A DNA stretch of 64,000 bases from Euwallacea fornicatus (lineage: Eukaryota > Arthropoda > Insecta > Coleoptera > Curculionidae). The first letter of the stretch is position 1; each line of letters begins with the position of its first letter. Location of the stretch: contig NC_089547.1 in NCBI RefSeq assembly GCF_040115645.1, positions 4,588,001-4,652,000 on the forward strand, in the 5' to 3' direction. Below the pieces are notes generated by a model. It ran no database searches. It saw nothing but the letters and a program-made list of their open reading frames with translations, and had not been told where the DNA came from. A program made the translations under genes and the position numbers. Positions 49,000-61,000 of the stretch are shown here, piece by piece.

Positions 49000-50780
49000 T
49001 GGATATGTGTGTTAATTACATAATAATTAATGTGTAATTTAAATGTGTAGATATTCGAAGGCTTCTTATCGCGTCTATTATCAAGTGAGATTAGATGTGA
49101 GTTGAAGTAATGGTAAACTAAAATTAATGTGTTTCAATGGTTTTACTGATTTATAAATTTCATATTTTTTGGTTTGTTCGTTATTTTCTTTATTCACCTA
49201 AAATTTGTAATGGGGTGAAAACCCATCGAGAGACAGCCGACACGAGTGCAATACACCCGCTCGATAAACTGAAGGGATTTCCTCACCTTGCTTGTACCAT
49301 CTGCATGGCAGGGACTGAGTTAGTACATTGAAGGAGCTGAGCGTTAAATTATTTTTTTCTTAAAAGAGTACACTAATTACTATTCCAAACACAATAACTT
49401 TACATAAAACACATAAGAAGCCAACACAAAGAATTGACATATTCTTTTACTCCTAGTTAAAGCCGCAAATTATGGATTACTAAATTTTACGCCGGGCTCC
49501 TCCGTTGTACCCGTCAAAGTTCCCTGGCGACTTGACCAGCTGCCCCGAAACAGCTGCAATGCAACCACAGGTAAGCGGCAAACTGTGCCATCATATTGGT
49601 TGCATGTCAGAAAATCCCGATTCCCATACCGCTTCATATTGCTGATGACCCTTACACGCACTTTAAGGGTACTCTGCGAAACTCCAGTTTTGAGACGCAC
49701 TTTTTCAGCTTATTTTCACATTTCTTTTCAACAGTAATCGAAAAATAACTTTAGCGACAGTCAAAGCTAAGTGAAGAGATTCAGTATGTTTCAAAAGAGA
49801 AGAGGATTTTTGGGTTTTACTGATAAATGACGGAGAATCTCAATACTTGGACCACCAGGTATATTATCTCCCCCACGGCATGTGTGATTCCAGGAGCACA
49901 TGTCGGGCGTAAGCCCACAAATGAACTCGGGATTTCGGGGTGAACGCATCAAGTTTAGGAGAGGTTTTTGATAAAAATTGCACTTGTTTTTGATTTAAAA
50001 TTCATCGGTTGATCGTGTATTCAGCAGTGTTGGGAATTGGAAAATGAAAGCTCGGAGGGGTACAAATAACCAGGGAAGGTGTTCCGGCAGGAGGGTGATA
50101 CGCCACCCAAAACGGGTAAGAAGGAAAAACATATGTGTTGTGAAGAAATAATAATTAATTTCTCGCTTAAGACATCAAAGAAGCAAGAATATGTATTTTT
50201 TAATTTGTCAGCTCTTTCGGTGAGGCACTCGCATTTTCAGGTATAAACTTTAAATTTCTTTCGGTCAAAAATAGAGGTATCTAGTAGTAATACCAAAATA
50301 AGAAAAATCTCGGAGAGTGCTCCTGGATTCTGAAATTGAATTTCGAGCACTTTAAAGGGTTCCGGATGTTTCCAACTCAAAAAGAGACCCTTGTGTGGCT
50401 TACTAGTATGTAAAAAATATTTATTAAAGCTTCGAAAGCCTACCTATTATACATACGTATCAAATTGACAGTCTTTTGGAGGCACCCCTGGTTTTGAATT
50501 TTAAACAAAATTGACTTTATTATGGCTTTTTTAAGCCTCTCGCCGATCTTTAATTCAAAAATAGAGGTGACCGGTAGCATACTAACCAGTGAAACATTTT
50601 TTAACCCATCAAGGAAAACATTAAAATTTTCAACCCCTTTGAGGAAATTATTGAGTTAATTTTTTTTTATCGAATTTCTGACATTTTCTACTTTTCCAGA
50701 ATTCACCAGCGTGAGGTAAATAGTCCAGTAGCTCACCTAGACATAGCTAACAAAGCTTTTTATAAATAAATTTCTCTTAA
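49000..50780. other. Intergenic region, no gene seen
   Basis: Several short frames occur on both strands (for example 49470-49700 minus) but none has a recognisable motif or paired splice sites. Likely promoter DNA of the reductase at its left end; otherwise featureless by eye. Confidence 0.45.
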
Positions 50781-50785
50781 ACAAT

Positions 50786-51884
50786 TCATAAATTATTAAC
50801 ACTGTTATCTGCGTGTTTATGTTCGTCAAAGATGATCGTAATTGGCCTAACAACAATTCCCTTAAATTCCTTACGGAGCAAGGAGATAAAGACCAAAATA
50901 CACGTAGCGCACACCCATTCCGCATGCGTGCTCATTTGGTGCGCACGGTAGCCTCCGTCTTCTTCTTTCCATTTGGTCAGATGATCTCCTAGAAGAACAC
51001 ATTATAATATACATAAGATATATATAATAATAATAAAATATATAACGTTACTCCAGCTACATCCAAACCTTGGCCCTCAAAACTCACCTTTAAATTGCCC
51101 GTATGCAACAAATGCACCGACCGTACAGACTATGAAAGATATCATTGCAATTACTGATAGAATAATGCGCACCATTGTGGTTTTTCTCTGCCCAATCACC
51201 GGGGAAATTTTAATGTAGAGATATGACTACAAATGTCTCTGGTTGAGACCATTTTATGGACAGAAAATAATCTCAAACCTGCAAGACCGTGTAGATAGTA
51301 GCACCCCCGAAAGTCATGATAGCGGCGACCCAGTGGAAGACAAAAGTGCTGGTTTCTTGAAAATTCCCCACCAAACTCATTCCCGACCCCGCGACGTAAC
51401 CGAAAAAGCAGGCTATTTGGTTCACATTATACTTATCCTCTATGTGGTGCTTATGGAAGATTTCCTGCACCTGCAAGTACTTCAGGTACACGGCGTAAAA
51501 AACTGAAAAGACATCGTTAATGCTACTACTGGCAACACTGTCTGGCATCTGATTGGCCACTTCAATTTTCGAATGTGCAGGACCAATTACTGGCTCCTTA
51601 ATGTTGCTTCTGTTCGGAATCATCGTAGATACTCACTTAGAATCGCGGCAATGTTGAGCGATTGTGCGAAAATGCAACTTTCAGGAGGAAAAGTGCCGGT
51701 ATCGCTGATATAGGGCAACATGTACGTCACGTGCTCATAGACGACATAAGACAAGTAAAATCTAAAAATGTCAGTTACTACCCAGCTATTGATTGATACT
51801 ATACTACGAAACTTACGTGATAAAGGCAGTACCACCGACCACCGCAACGATGGCATAGGGCAAATACTGAATAATGGTACCCAT
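50786..51884 (-). CDS. DRAM/TMEM150 (Frag1/Sfk1) family membrane protein
   Basis: Five minus-strand exons join in phase: 51884-51817, 51761-51637, 51502-51279, 51226-51088 and 50988-50786, giving 252 residues, near the length of human DRAM2 (266). Membrane segments: YLPYAIVAVVGGTAFITFYL at the start, then a loop with PYISDTGTFPPESCIFAQ, which is the family signature, then LNIAAILIFYAVYL, a segment with GYVAGSGMSLVGNFQ, a helix around HWVAAIMTFGGATIYTVLQ, MVRIILSVIAMISFIVC and WVCATCILVFISLL. The family includes lysosomal autophagy modulators (DRAM1/2) and plasma-membrane TMEM150/Sfk1 proteins. The gene is intact and upstream of it no promoter element is obvious. Confidence 0.88.
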
Positions 51885-52216
51885 AACTGAAACACTCTCA
51901 GGTCAGCACAATATAACACGTGTCGTTTTACAGGAAACACTGAATTAGGTGAAACTAAAAATCGAAGCCCGAGATGTCATATTGTTTTCAATGACTTCTT
52001 GTAGGTGTGCGACACGTTAATGACACCACAAATAACTGTTATTTTAAATGAGGCACGAGTACTTTGTTTCTACTCAATTCAATTGACGTTAGATAATACA
52101 GTACGGGCAGATCTATAATTTGTATCGTTTTGAACTTTGACTGGGTAATTTGCGTCGAAAACTAGTTTTGCCGACCTTTTTATTTATGACCTACCTACAG
52201 CGTTGCACTATTCCAG

Positions 52217-52499
52217 GACAAAGAGCAAGACCACGTGACTGAGATGCTCAGACTGTGCTTGCAAAAAATTGCCGAACTCCAAACGGAACTGGAAGAGGAA
52301 CCTCAAAGTTCTCATGATCCGGAAGTTGAAGGATATGCTGCCTGTGCCACAGAAGCTCTGAGGTCCGGTTTATTGCCAAAAGTTTATCGAAAAGTAAAAA
52401 ATAATTTTTTTTAGGTTTTTGTCGGCCCAAGGCCTCCCACCCGACCATCCGATGGTGAAGGCACTGGCCGAGAAGCTTCTGATGGTCAATAGGGATTAA
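52217..52499 (+). CDS. Small unrecognised two-exon ORF (faint Orange-domain likeness)
   Basis: An open segment after the acceptor TATTCCAG (52209-52216) runs to a donor at 52362/52363 and continues after TTTTTTTAG at 52415-52499 with phases matching. The first ATG in frame is 52244, which gives about 68 residues: a charged helix (CLQKIAELQTELEEE), then GYAACATEALRFLSAQGLPP and a final helix to a TAA. The GY-x-x-C-x-x-E-x-x-RFLS pattern recalls the Orange domain of Hairy/E(spl)-type proteins, but no bHLH region is visible. An upstream coding exon could lie in 51950-52200, which would make this the 3' end of a longer gene. Treat the function as unknown. Confidence 0.45.
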
Positions 52500-52725
52500 T
52501 ATCTTTATGTGAAGCAAAACGGTTTCGTCTTCTAGTTTTTAACTTAAGAAACTCCTCATATGCCAGTTTTGCTTGCCAAAAAGCATAGTTAACAAAATTA
52601 TACAACGATATAGTTACAATCCTATAAGCAAGGTCTTTGCCACCTAGTCGGCGTAGCCAAAAATACTTTAAGAAAAAGCCTCCGAGAGCACAGGACAAAT
52701 TTAATGATCAGGAGTTCATGGGAGA

Positions 52726-52896
52726 GGGATGTTCACACGCGAACCCAAGTATACCCTCGGCTACGCTTACGGCTTCAAGGCATTTAACGAATTAATCGCC
52801 CAGGAAATTAGCAAAACTCTAAATCTAGTCATTATAGGAATTAAGTAAGTTTTGCACAATTCTAGTCATTTTTTTTGTATACACAGTAATTAGTAG
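52726..52896 (+). other. Weak small ORF with one intron
   Basis: After an AG at 52709-52710 a frame with ATG near 52730 reads MFTREPKYTLGYAYGFKAF and continues for about 40 residues, with a consensus donor (GTAAGT) and an acceptor (TACACAG) just before an in-frame TAG. It has no recognised domain. A minus-strand frame at 52486-52698 has no ATG. Either could be chance. Confidence 0.15.
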
Positions 52897-53356
52897 GTAA
52901 TAAAAATATATTTATTAATGAATAATAATAGTTTTATTGATGAAAAAAAAAACAAATTATAATAAAACAAACGAATAAAATTATTTTTCTGCATTTTTTC
53001 CTACAACTATTTGCGTGTACGCGGAAATCTTTGGACGTTTCGGCTCATGAAGATTGCTTTGTCTGCACATAAATATTCGGTAAATGTGTTTGTGATGTTT
53101 TAATGTAAAGATACACTAAAAAATACCACAAAATGAATTGCTTCTGTACCTTTTCACAATGTAAATTTGTTGGTTTTCTCTATAATACGAACTACAGCGC
53201 TACTAGTAAGGACTCTTAATGACGCAAGAAAATCGTTAATAACATAATGACAATTGACAAATTGACGTCATTTGCACACGTTTCCTGCCCCCTTTCCCAA
53301 TAAATTGAGTAGGTGCGTCTGGAATTGCTCCCTTTTTATTAAAACAATTGAAGAAG

Positions 53357-54400
53357 ATGGCCTTTGGAAACCTGAAAACCGACAAGGGAGTTAGTGAACT
53401 CAACAAGTTCCTTGAGGACAAAAGCTACATCAACGGGTAAGTTCTTACAACGTGCGAAACTGCCTGAAAGTAGAAGTGAGGTTAGAATTTCGTCGTGCTC
53501 CTCAAAAATGCCTTTCTTTTTATAATTTACTGGTGTACTTGCCATAAACGCATTACCGCTCGTCTTGAATATTTCAATCGAGTGGAACAAAAAGTTCTGG
53601 TTGAATATATGAGGATTAAAAAGATGAAGACTTCTTATTAGCCCCCATAACCATAACTTCTACAGTTCTTCAAAGAGAATATATATCTTCACTCCTTTTA
53701 ATTAATATTTTGTTAGTCCCTTTGAAGAAGTTGATTAATTCAGTAGTAAAAAAGATTCACTAATATTTTATTCAATTGCACTTCAGTTTAATGATTGTTC
53801 TGATTTTTCACAAATTTCAGCTACCAAATCTCAAAATCTGACATTGACACTGCAAACCAGCTTGCCAAAGCACCAAATGTGAATCAGCCACATGCCCTTC
53901 GGTGGTACAACCATATCAAATCCTTTACTGCCGAAGAACTAAAAAGCATTGGGGCTTCTCCATTGACAGCTGGAAAGCCCACTATAAGTCCTACAGCTGA
54001 TCATGATAATGATGATGATGATGATTTGGACCTCTTTGACTCAGACAATGAAGAAGATGCAGAAGCAGCAAAGATCCGTGCAGCAAGGCTTCAAGCATAC
54101 TCAGAGCGAAAAGCCAAGAAGCCTGAACTAATTGCCAAGTCCAGTGTTATATTGGAAGTAAAACCCTGGGATGACGAGACTAACATGAAAGAAATGGAGA
54201 CCTGCGTTCGGAACATTAGCATGGAGGGTTTGTTATGGGGGGCCTCAAAACTTGTGCCTGTGGGTTATGGGATAGACAAGCTACAGATCATGTGTGTGGT
54301 GGAGGATGAGAAGGTGTCCATTGATGAGTTAACTGAGAAGATTCAGGAGTTTGAAGACTTTGTCCAATCAGTTGATGTTGCTGCTTTTAACAAGATTTAA
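53357..54400 (+). CDS. eEF1beta: Translation elongation factor 1 beta (eEF1B alpha-type exchange factor)
   Basis: Exons 53357-53436 and 53821-54400 give 219 residues, the usual length. The N-terminal GST-C-like region (LNKFLEDKSYINGYQISKSD) is followed by an acidic hinge (DNDDDDDLDLFDSDNEED, a typical CK2 target) and a C-terminal guanine-exchange domain (SSVILEVKPWDDETNM, then LWGASKLVPVGYGIDKLQIM, ending DVAAFNKI). It recharges eEF1A with GTP in the cytosol as part of the eEF1B complex. The gene is intact. Its stop is only 51 bases from the stop of the convergent minus-strand gene, so their 3' UTRs must overlap. Confidence 0.96.
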
Positions 54401-54451
54401 GTGTTTTTTTTAATCCTCAAATGGTTTCTTACGAATGAAATATATTTTTCT

Positions 54452-55104
54452 TCAATTTATATGTCCAACTTCATTAATGTATAAAATGTTATACAATCTC
54501 AAACCATCAGCGAAACTTGATTTCTTATCTACTAAATATTGTGTGAACTTTTGGGGCTTATGATAATAATTTCTTTGTACTCTGGGTTCTAAAAAGTCTG
54601 CTAATACAGGTTCTTGACATTTCTGGTAAATTGGACTTTTAGCTACAACATATTTTTGCAATTTAGCTTCACTATTTTCGAGCGGAATTAAGTCTTTAAA
54701 CACTTGCTGGTCATATGGGATATTTACTTTTCGCGATATCTACAATAAACAGTATAATATAAACACAAATATAAAAAACAATTAGTAATATTCACCTTTT
54801 CTTCAAATGCAAATCTGCTTGCTTTGTCGACATCCGAGAGGTTCTTGGTGTTGCGAGGCTTCACCAGCTCATCTGCTTTTTTAGATAATTTTAGGGCACT
54901 GTGAATCTCAGGTAAATCAAATCTGATTTTGGGATCAGGCTGAGTTTGTGGAGCTTTCTGTGATTTAAGGCTGGTCATACAAGAAGATTCCACATTGGTT
55001 GCAATCGAAGATTTGAAGGGAAAGGACTTTATTGTTGGGGGTACAGGTTCTTTAGGATTCCTCACTAAAGTTTTCTTTACGGATGTGCCTTTTGACTTGT
55101 TCAT
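54452..55104 (-). CDS. Uncharacterised protein, possible Rcd4/PPP1R35 centriole protein
   Basis: Exons 55104-54796 and 54739-54452 (minus) join at phase 0 to 198 residues. The N-terminal two thirds is basic, low-complexity and probably disordered, with KIRF at residues 59-62, which fits an RVxF protein-phosphatase-1 docking motif. The conserved-looking part is at the end: FEEK, then ISRKVNIPYDQQVFKDLIPL and a Tyr/Lys-rich C terminus. The PP1 motif plus this block suggest the PPP1R35/Rcd4 family, which acts in centriole maturation; I rely on memory of that family, so the name is tentative. Its 5' end appears to have been caught in the segmental duplication described for the neighbouring SR genes. 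Confidence 0.75.
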
Positions 55105-55462
55105 TTTATATAAAATGTGTCAATAAGTTTGGAAACTACAAAAAAAATAGAAGATATTTGATTTCGATCAGTAACGTGTAAAAATTAGCTGAAATTAAAT
55201 GTTTTTAACTTAATTAAAATTTGTGGTTTGTAATTTAATTATGAATAAAAGTTTACATTATCTACACAACGGAATAGAGACCTATTTCTCAGGGATTTAT
55301 CAATTCATCATGTCAACATTTGAATGACAATAGACTTCAAAAAGCATGGTGTACGACTTCTTTCTTTTGTAAACTTTTTAGGCCTATATTGAATTTTATC
55401 GCTATTTTAACTCAAGTTTGGTGAAATAACTTACAAGTAAACATTTCTTGTGTTGCAGAAAA

Positions 55463-57275
55463 ATGAGTCAGGATTACCATTCAGAATCCAATCGAGAAAG
55501 GTGAGAATTTTAGGTGGTAAATTTGCGATTGAGTGCTCATCCTATCCTGAGCGTTTCCCGATGAATTCATTGTGGCCGCTGTTATGTGTTTCTTCAGGTT
55601 TCTGGTCTATCAAAACCAGATATACTTCTTTGAGCCAATTATGTTAAATATAAAGAGCGAGTATTCTGGGTTAGTAGGGTGTTGCCAGTTAGATCTAACC
55701 CATTGAGTTTTTAAACATAACTTACATAAACCCATAGGTAGTGCTAATGATTTTGTAACATCCCACTTACATGACAGATCACTGTTTTTACCTTTAAGTT
55801 TATTACAGCTATTCTCGATAGATATGTTCAATAGTTTGCCAACATGTAATAACTTAAATTTTGCTATTTTCAGTTCACCAGATGATGACTTTTCAAAACG
55901 TAGTATACTCTCCAAAATAGACAAATCTGTATTAAAGAGGTACAAATTATCTGTAATGGGGTTTACTCCAAGGTCTGCACCATTTCCTCTGAACAGAACA
56001 GAGCACCTTCTGGACAGAACAATTGATGACCCTTCAAAAATTTGTGCTTATGTCCACCAGCGTAAAAGTATGTTCCTATTTCTTTATTTTGACTCTTATT
56101 TAGTCCTATAAATCTCCAAAAGGTTACCCCCCCCAAATACCAATCTTTGGACCTAGCATTAAAGTAAATCAAGAATTTACTGGGGATCGAAAAGTATTAC
56201 ATTCTGGAACTAAGAAAAAACAACCAAAACGGGAAAGGAATCGAACAAGATCACGAAGCCGCAGACCTGAAAGAAGGTCTAGTAAAAGAAGCACAGACCA
56301 CAGTAGAAGCAGAAACAGAGAAAGGAGGAGTGAAAGCAAGGGCAGGAGTCGAAGGAGAAGTAGATCTCGAAGTACATCCAGAAAGTATAGGTCTAAAAGT
56401 CGGGAACGACGGCATAGTCGTGATAAACATAAATCGCGAGGTAGTTCTCGGCACAGCAGGAAATCAAGATCACATTCCAGATCTGCAGGACGAAGCAGGA
56501 GGCGGTCAATTTCCCCTCTGCAACCTGGGGAATACCGACCTGGACATCCAGATCTTGCTTTGTCTGTTGAGGAACGAAGGAATAGGAGGCCGCGCAGTTC
56601 AAGTCCTAGGTAAGATTTTCTTCCTTATTTATGTTTATTCAGTACTAATTAAATTGTATCATTGTCAAGCGGGTCATCGGATAGATACAGATCGAGTCAA
56701 AGCACCGTCAGCTCTTCAGGTTTGAAAATTACAGAAATATTGGTGCCATTTAGATTAAACATATTTTTTTTAAATAGAGAGGTCTAGGTCAACAAGATCT
56801 TCTCGGTCACCACACAAGAGAGACAGAGAACATTCCAGGCCTGCATCAACGATGCTTATGCCGACCATGGACTTTGGCTTCTATGACGTTAGAACGCAGG
56901 CTAATTTTAAATTCAAGGCAATATTGTCACGTTTATTTCCAGGGCTACAATCCCATGCCAATGCATCCCTACAGAGCTCAATTCCCGATGATGGATCCCC
57001 ATTTCTATTATCCTAGAATGTACCCGCCAGGGATGATGATGCCTCGAATGCCCATGGGACCAATGATGCATCGTATGCTACGTCCGCGATTGTCGGTTTA
57101 CCACCAAGGGAATAAACATGTTGAGGTCAAACCGGTTACTGGTACAACTGAGGAGCAAAGGGATGGAGTTGTCATTGAAGAGACGAGCGCGAGTGTTGGA
57201 CCGACTGAGAGAGTTACTTCAACAGAAAAGAATAATGAGGACGAAGCGAATGTTACTGAGAAAAAGAATGATTGA
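55463..57275 (+). CDS. SR/proline-rich protein copy A, candidate transformer/feminizer homologue
   Basis: Six coding exons fit in phase: 55463-55500, 55874-56067, 56123-56609, 56670-56719, 56778-56887 and 56943-57275, giving 403 residues. N terminus MSQDYHSESNRE, then a conserved-looking domain (PFPLNRTEHLLDRTIDDPSK, YPPQIPIFGPSIKV), a long Arg/Ser domain (about residues 110-210), a PGEYRPGHPDLALSVEERR block, more RS, and a Met/Pro/Tyr-rich C-terminal part (MDPHFYYPRMYPPGMMMPRM). No RRM is present. N-terminal domain plus RS domain plus proline-rich C terminus without an RRM is the architecture of insect Transformer/Feminizer, the splicing regulator of sex determination. A generic nuclear SR protein is the alternative. 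AATAAA at 57406-57411. Intron 1 contains a candidate stop-bearing exon (see findings). Confidence 0.8.
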
Positions 57276-57405
57276 CTTATTTTCTGATTTGTATATACTG
57301 TAAATTGTAAGGAAGATTGTTGCTAGTACAATGATATATTTGATTAAGACCTGATAATTGATTTTGTCATTTTTATTTTTTTTTTATAAATTTATTTTTT
57401 TACTC

Positions 57406-57411
57406 AATAAA
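57406..57411 (+). terminator. Poly(A) signal of SR copy A
   Basis: AATAAA about 130 bases after the stop codon, after a T-rich stretch. Confidence 0.6.
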
Positions 57412-57419
57412 AGAAAATT

Positions 57420-58060
57420 ATGTACAAGGTGGTCAAATTCGCATGTTTCGAATTGGAAACTCATTATCTATTGGGGAACAACGAGGTTTTCCCAGGCTAC
57501 TTCATTGAGATAAATGGATGTAAAAATAAAGGGAAAGATGCACCTGAAATTGCGTGTTTTAAGTCTGCGTTGTGCCAGATATTTAAAGTGATAACTTTCT
57601 TCATATTATATAGTTTTTCGCTACTGGCGTTTGCGAGATAATGTAGCAAAATGTTTAGCTAGTAGAAAAATAGCTTTTTGGGCATCTAAACTCGTTTGCT
57701 GGTCTCATGTTCGATTATCCACGATCCACTTTTGTGGTGCACCATTGATTGCTCAATTATTAAATTCGAATTCTCCGATCAATTTAGAAAATTTCATCGT
57801 CTCTTTAAGTACCTTTGGCCTATTTGGGAAAAAAACGTAAAACAAGCCATTTTACACCAATATGATTTTCTGTCTCGTACGGACTGCGCAAGTGTAGGTT
57901 TTCGTGCAGATTTCTCTAAATTAAGCGTTCTCAATCGTTCAAAACCAAAACGGCGCTCGCTACCGTTTCCGTCAGCTTCTTTTAGTCTTCCGGAAATGCT
58001 AACCAGGATATTTCGAATTCAAATCGGCGAGTGATCATCTGTCATCCGACATACGCAAAA
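57420..58060. other. Intergenic stretch, nothing recognised
   Basis: Short overlapping frames only. Sequence just before 58066 is the likely 5' leader or promoter of the middle RS gene; no TATA box or initiator stands out. Confidence 0.4.
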
Positions 58061-58065
58061 CAAAG

Positions 58066-61000
58066 ATGGAGCATCCATCACAAATTGAAGATCACTTGCT
58101 GTCTTCACCTGTTATGTGCAAAGTGCGGAAGACGGATATACTCCCTAGCCGTATAAATACCAGTCGTCTCCTCATTTCCGCTTATTTCGTCAAAGAAGCT
58201 TCCGAGAAGCGGAACTCGGTTAATGTGCCGCAGATTCAGAAGAAAGCAACAGAATCAAAAATGAGTGAATTCTTTAAAAGAAGATTAGAACGATCTGGGT
58301 AAGTCAAAGATAAATGCTAATTAACGGAAAGTTTGCACTGAACCCCAATAATAAACCCTTAAAATTAGGTACTTAACAGTCGAATTAAGTGCTTGAAAGT
58401 CTAACAAAAGCACTTCTTCACCTGTTTCTCATATCATTTTGATTAATAAATTAAAATTTTACAATTCTGTACCAAAGAGCATATAACTGCACCAGTCTAG
58501 TGTCTGCAACTGTCCTTGATAATTAAGTTTCATGAACAAAAACTCTGTGAAACATTATATATTCTTTGGAGAACAAGAAGGTTCTGTCTGTGGTCCCATT
58601 TTCTTAACCCTGAAGGCTAAGGTTGAAGAGACAAGTAAAAAATCCCACCAAATCCATAAAAATCGTTTCCGTTTAAGGCAAGCTAATGGGGTCCATTTGG
58701 AATGGGCCAGGTTCCTTGAGGTATGTGTGGATCTGAGGTTAATGTGATAATTTCACACCAGGCCCGTGATACGCAAGGAAAACAAGAACTTGTCTTCTTT
58801 TAGAAACCCTCATGGGTTTAGGGACTCAAACGTGTTCGCCATCCAGAGGAGGTGCGTGCTATGCATCGGTTAGAGCTCTGGGATCGAAGCTACTGTCTTT
58901 TTGTCAATCCCAGGGTTCTAATAACTGCATTACTATGTGTTCCTTCAATGTGGTGCACTTATACTTACTTGCTTATTTTATACAGTTTAGGTTAGGCCAG
59001 GTTAGTTCAGGTTAGTATGTGCGTACAATACCATTCACCCTTTTCCGAGGGCTGGGATGTCAGCCCTAGAACGTAAGAGAAAAATCGTTGTTAAAACAAA
59101 AATTAGCAGAACTGAAGCATATGGATAGGGAGCGTGTAAAACATGTAAAACGCCCTGTAAATTCCTACACTGCATCGGCGAAGAACAGCGATTTTTAGCA
59201 TGACCCATGTATCCATTTTGAAAAGGTTGTTTAAGGTAAGAGATTGGTGTTTGGTTATTGTCCGTAATTAAATTTTACTTGAACCTTTACTACCTGAGCT
59301 GACTATTGCCCTAAGCCTTATTTGTCAAATTTAGATTCTTTTGACGTGGTGGACCTCGTGTTGGACCATAAGTAAGCAAGTAGGATCCATGGCTACTGGA
59401 CAAGAGGCCCCATATAAGTTTTCTTAGGGAAAATAGGTGTATTTTCTTTGATTTTACGCTATTTTCTAATGGTTCCTCGGTAAGGATGCTACGTTTCATT
59501 TACCTGTGACATCTATCACATGGGTACATATTTGACTTGTGAAATTTTGAATTTTTAATGTAATTTTATTGTTATTTAATGCCCTTTTTAGGAGATCTAG
59601 AGGTTTTGCCCAAATAAAATTGTCCACGTTACTAAATAATTTTATATGTAATTTTTCTTTGCGTTATGACTGTTTTACACCTGGTGGGTTTTGTCTGTGC
59701 TCCTTTGCGGCAACATGAACAACAAGCTCCTAACGTATCGAACATAATTCATGTTTTTCACAGAGCATGCCAGAAATGCCCAACAAGATCTCCAGTGGGA
59801 GAGCTGGAACGAAAAACCATCGATAACGACCTAGCTCGGAGGGTTGACTCAGTGGACCCTGAGCAAGGTCCCAGCTCTGCTCATTGTTCAAGGCGTATGT
59901 AACACTTATTCATATACAATGATTTATATTTCAGCGTGAACTTCATCCCCTGTTGTTATCTCCCGCATGAAATTTTTGAAATAAGTTAATGACCGAAATG
60001 TTTTAAGAGGGTTAATGCTACAGAAAAAAAATCTTGAAATGATTTGTTGCATGCTTTATATAAATATTTGAAGATTTTTGTCTACAAGTTGATTAGAAGC
60101 CGAGCAGAAGAAAGAAACAAGAAAGAAGATGCCACAGCAGCTCAATTTATCATAATAAAATACGGTTTATTTAATGAAACGTTTTGCATGTCTTTAACAG
60201 TTTTATCACTATTTTTTAGTGGTACTACTAGATCCGTATTTTGTATAAATATTCAAGTAAACTAATTTCATTTAGAGACAAGGTGGGTGAATTACCGAGC
60301 ATCATCCGAAAGCATCGACGCGAGGATTGAATCTCGAGGAACTTCCTCAAATAGGTACTTTTGCACTTTTTAGTTACAATTTCATTAAAATGTTCTTCTA
60401 AAGTACTCAAGTGTTAATGCAAATTCAGGGTTGATGAAGACGAATGCAGAAGAGCACGAAAGTCAAGATCGTCGCGTAGACACCGCAGAAGACAAAGGCA
60501 AGAATATGAAAATAGTTTCTTGTTTCACAAGGCAAAAAGCAGCAAATTCGTGCTTTTGGCCGAGTAAAACGCATAATTTTTTCTCCGATTGACACCGATT
60601 AAAATCGTTTTTAATTCGACTTTTATACGTCTCTTACATGTGTTTTGAATTTTTTACTTTTGTTGCCGAAGCGGTCGGACAATTTGACTACCGCTGATGT
60701 ATCAAATTCGTAATAAACAAAAGCCTTTTTCATTCCTAATCCGCAAAAGAATTCGCTTGCATCCATTAACGGACGTAATAGCCCCATTAACGTTAACATT
60801 AATGTAATAAAAATCCATTAACATTAAAGGTGCTATTTTACGAGCTGTTTAACGTCTTTAAAAATATATTTTTTATGTCAATCAGAGGAGAAAAAATTAT
60901 TTAAATGTAATTATCATGCTTATGTTATTCAATTAGAAGAAGCAGAAGCCTCACCAACCACAAAGGAAATTATAGAAGATCCAGAAGCTCCAGTTTAAGT

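Noticed and set aside
52486..52698. 70-residue minus-strand frame
   Set aside because: No in-frame ATG (begins with TTG after a stop) and overlaps the last exon of a better supported plus-strand ORF.
60300..60330. tRNA-like GATTGAATC word
   Set aside because: No cloverleaf can be drawn around it; it lies in a splice-bounded RS-gene exon.
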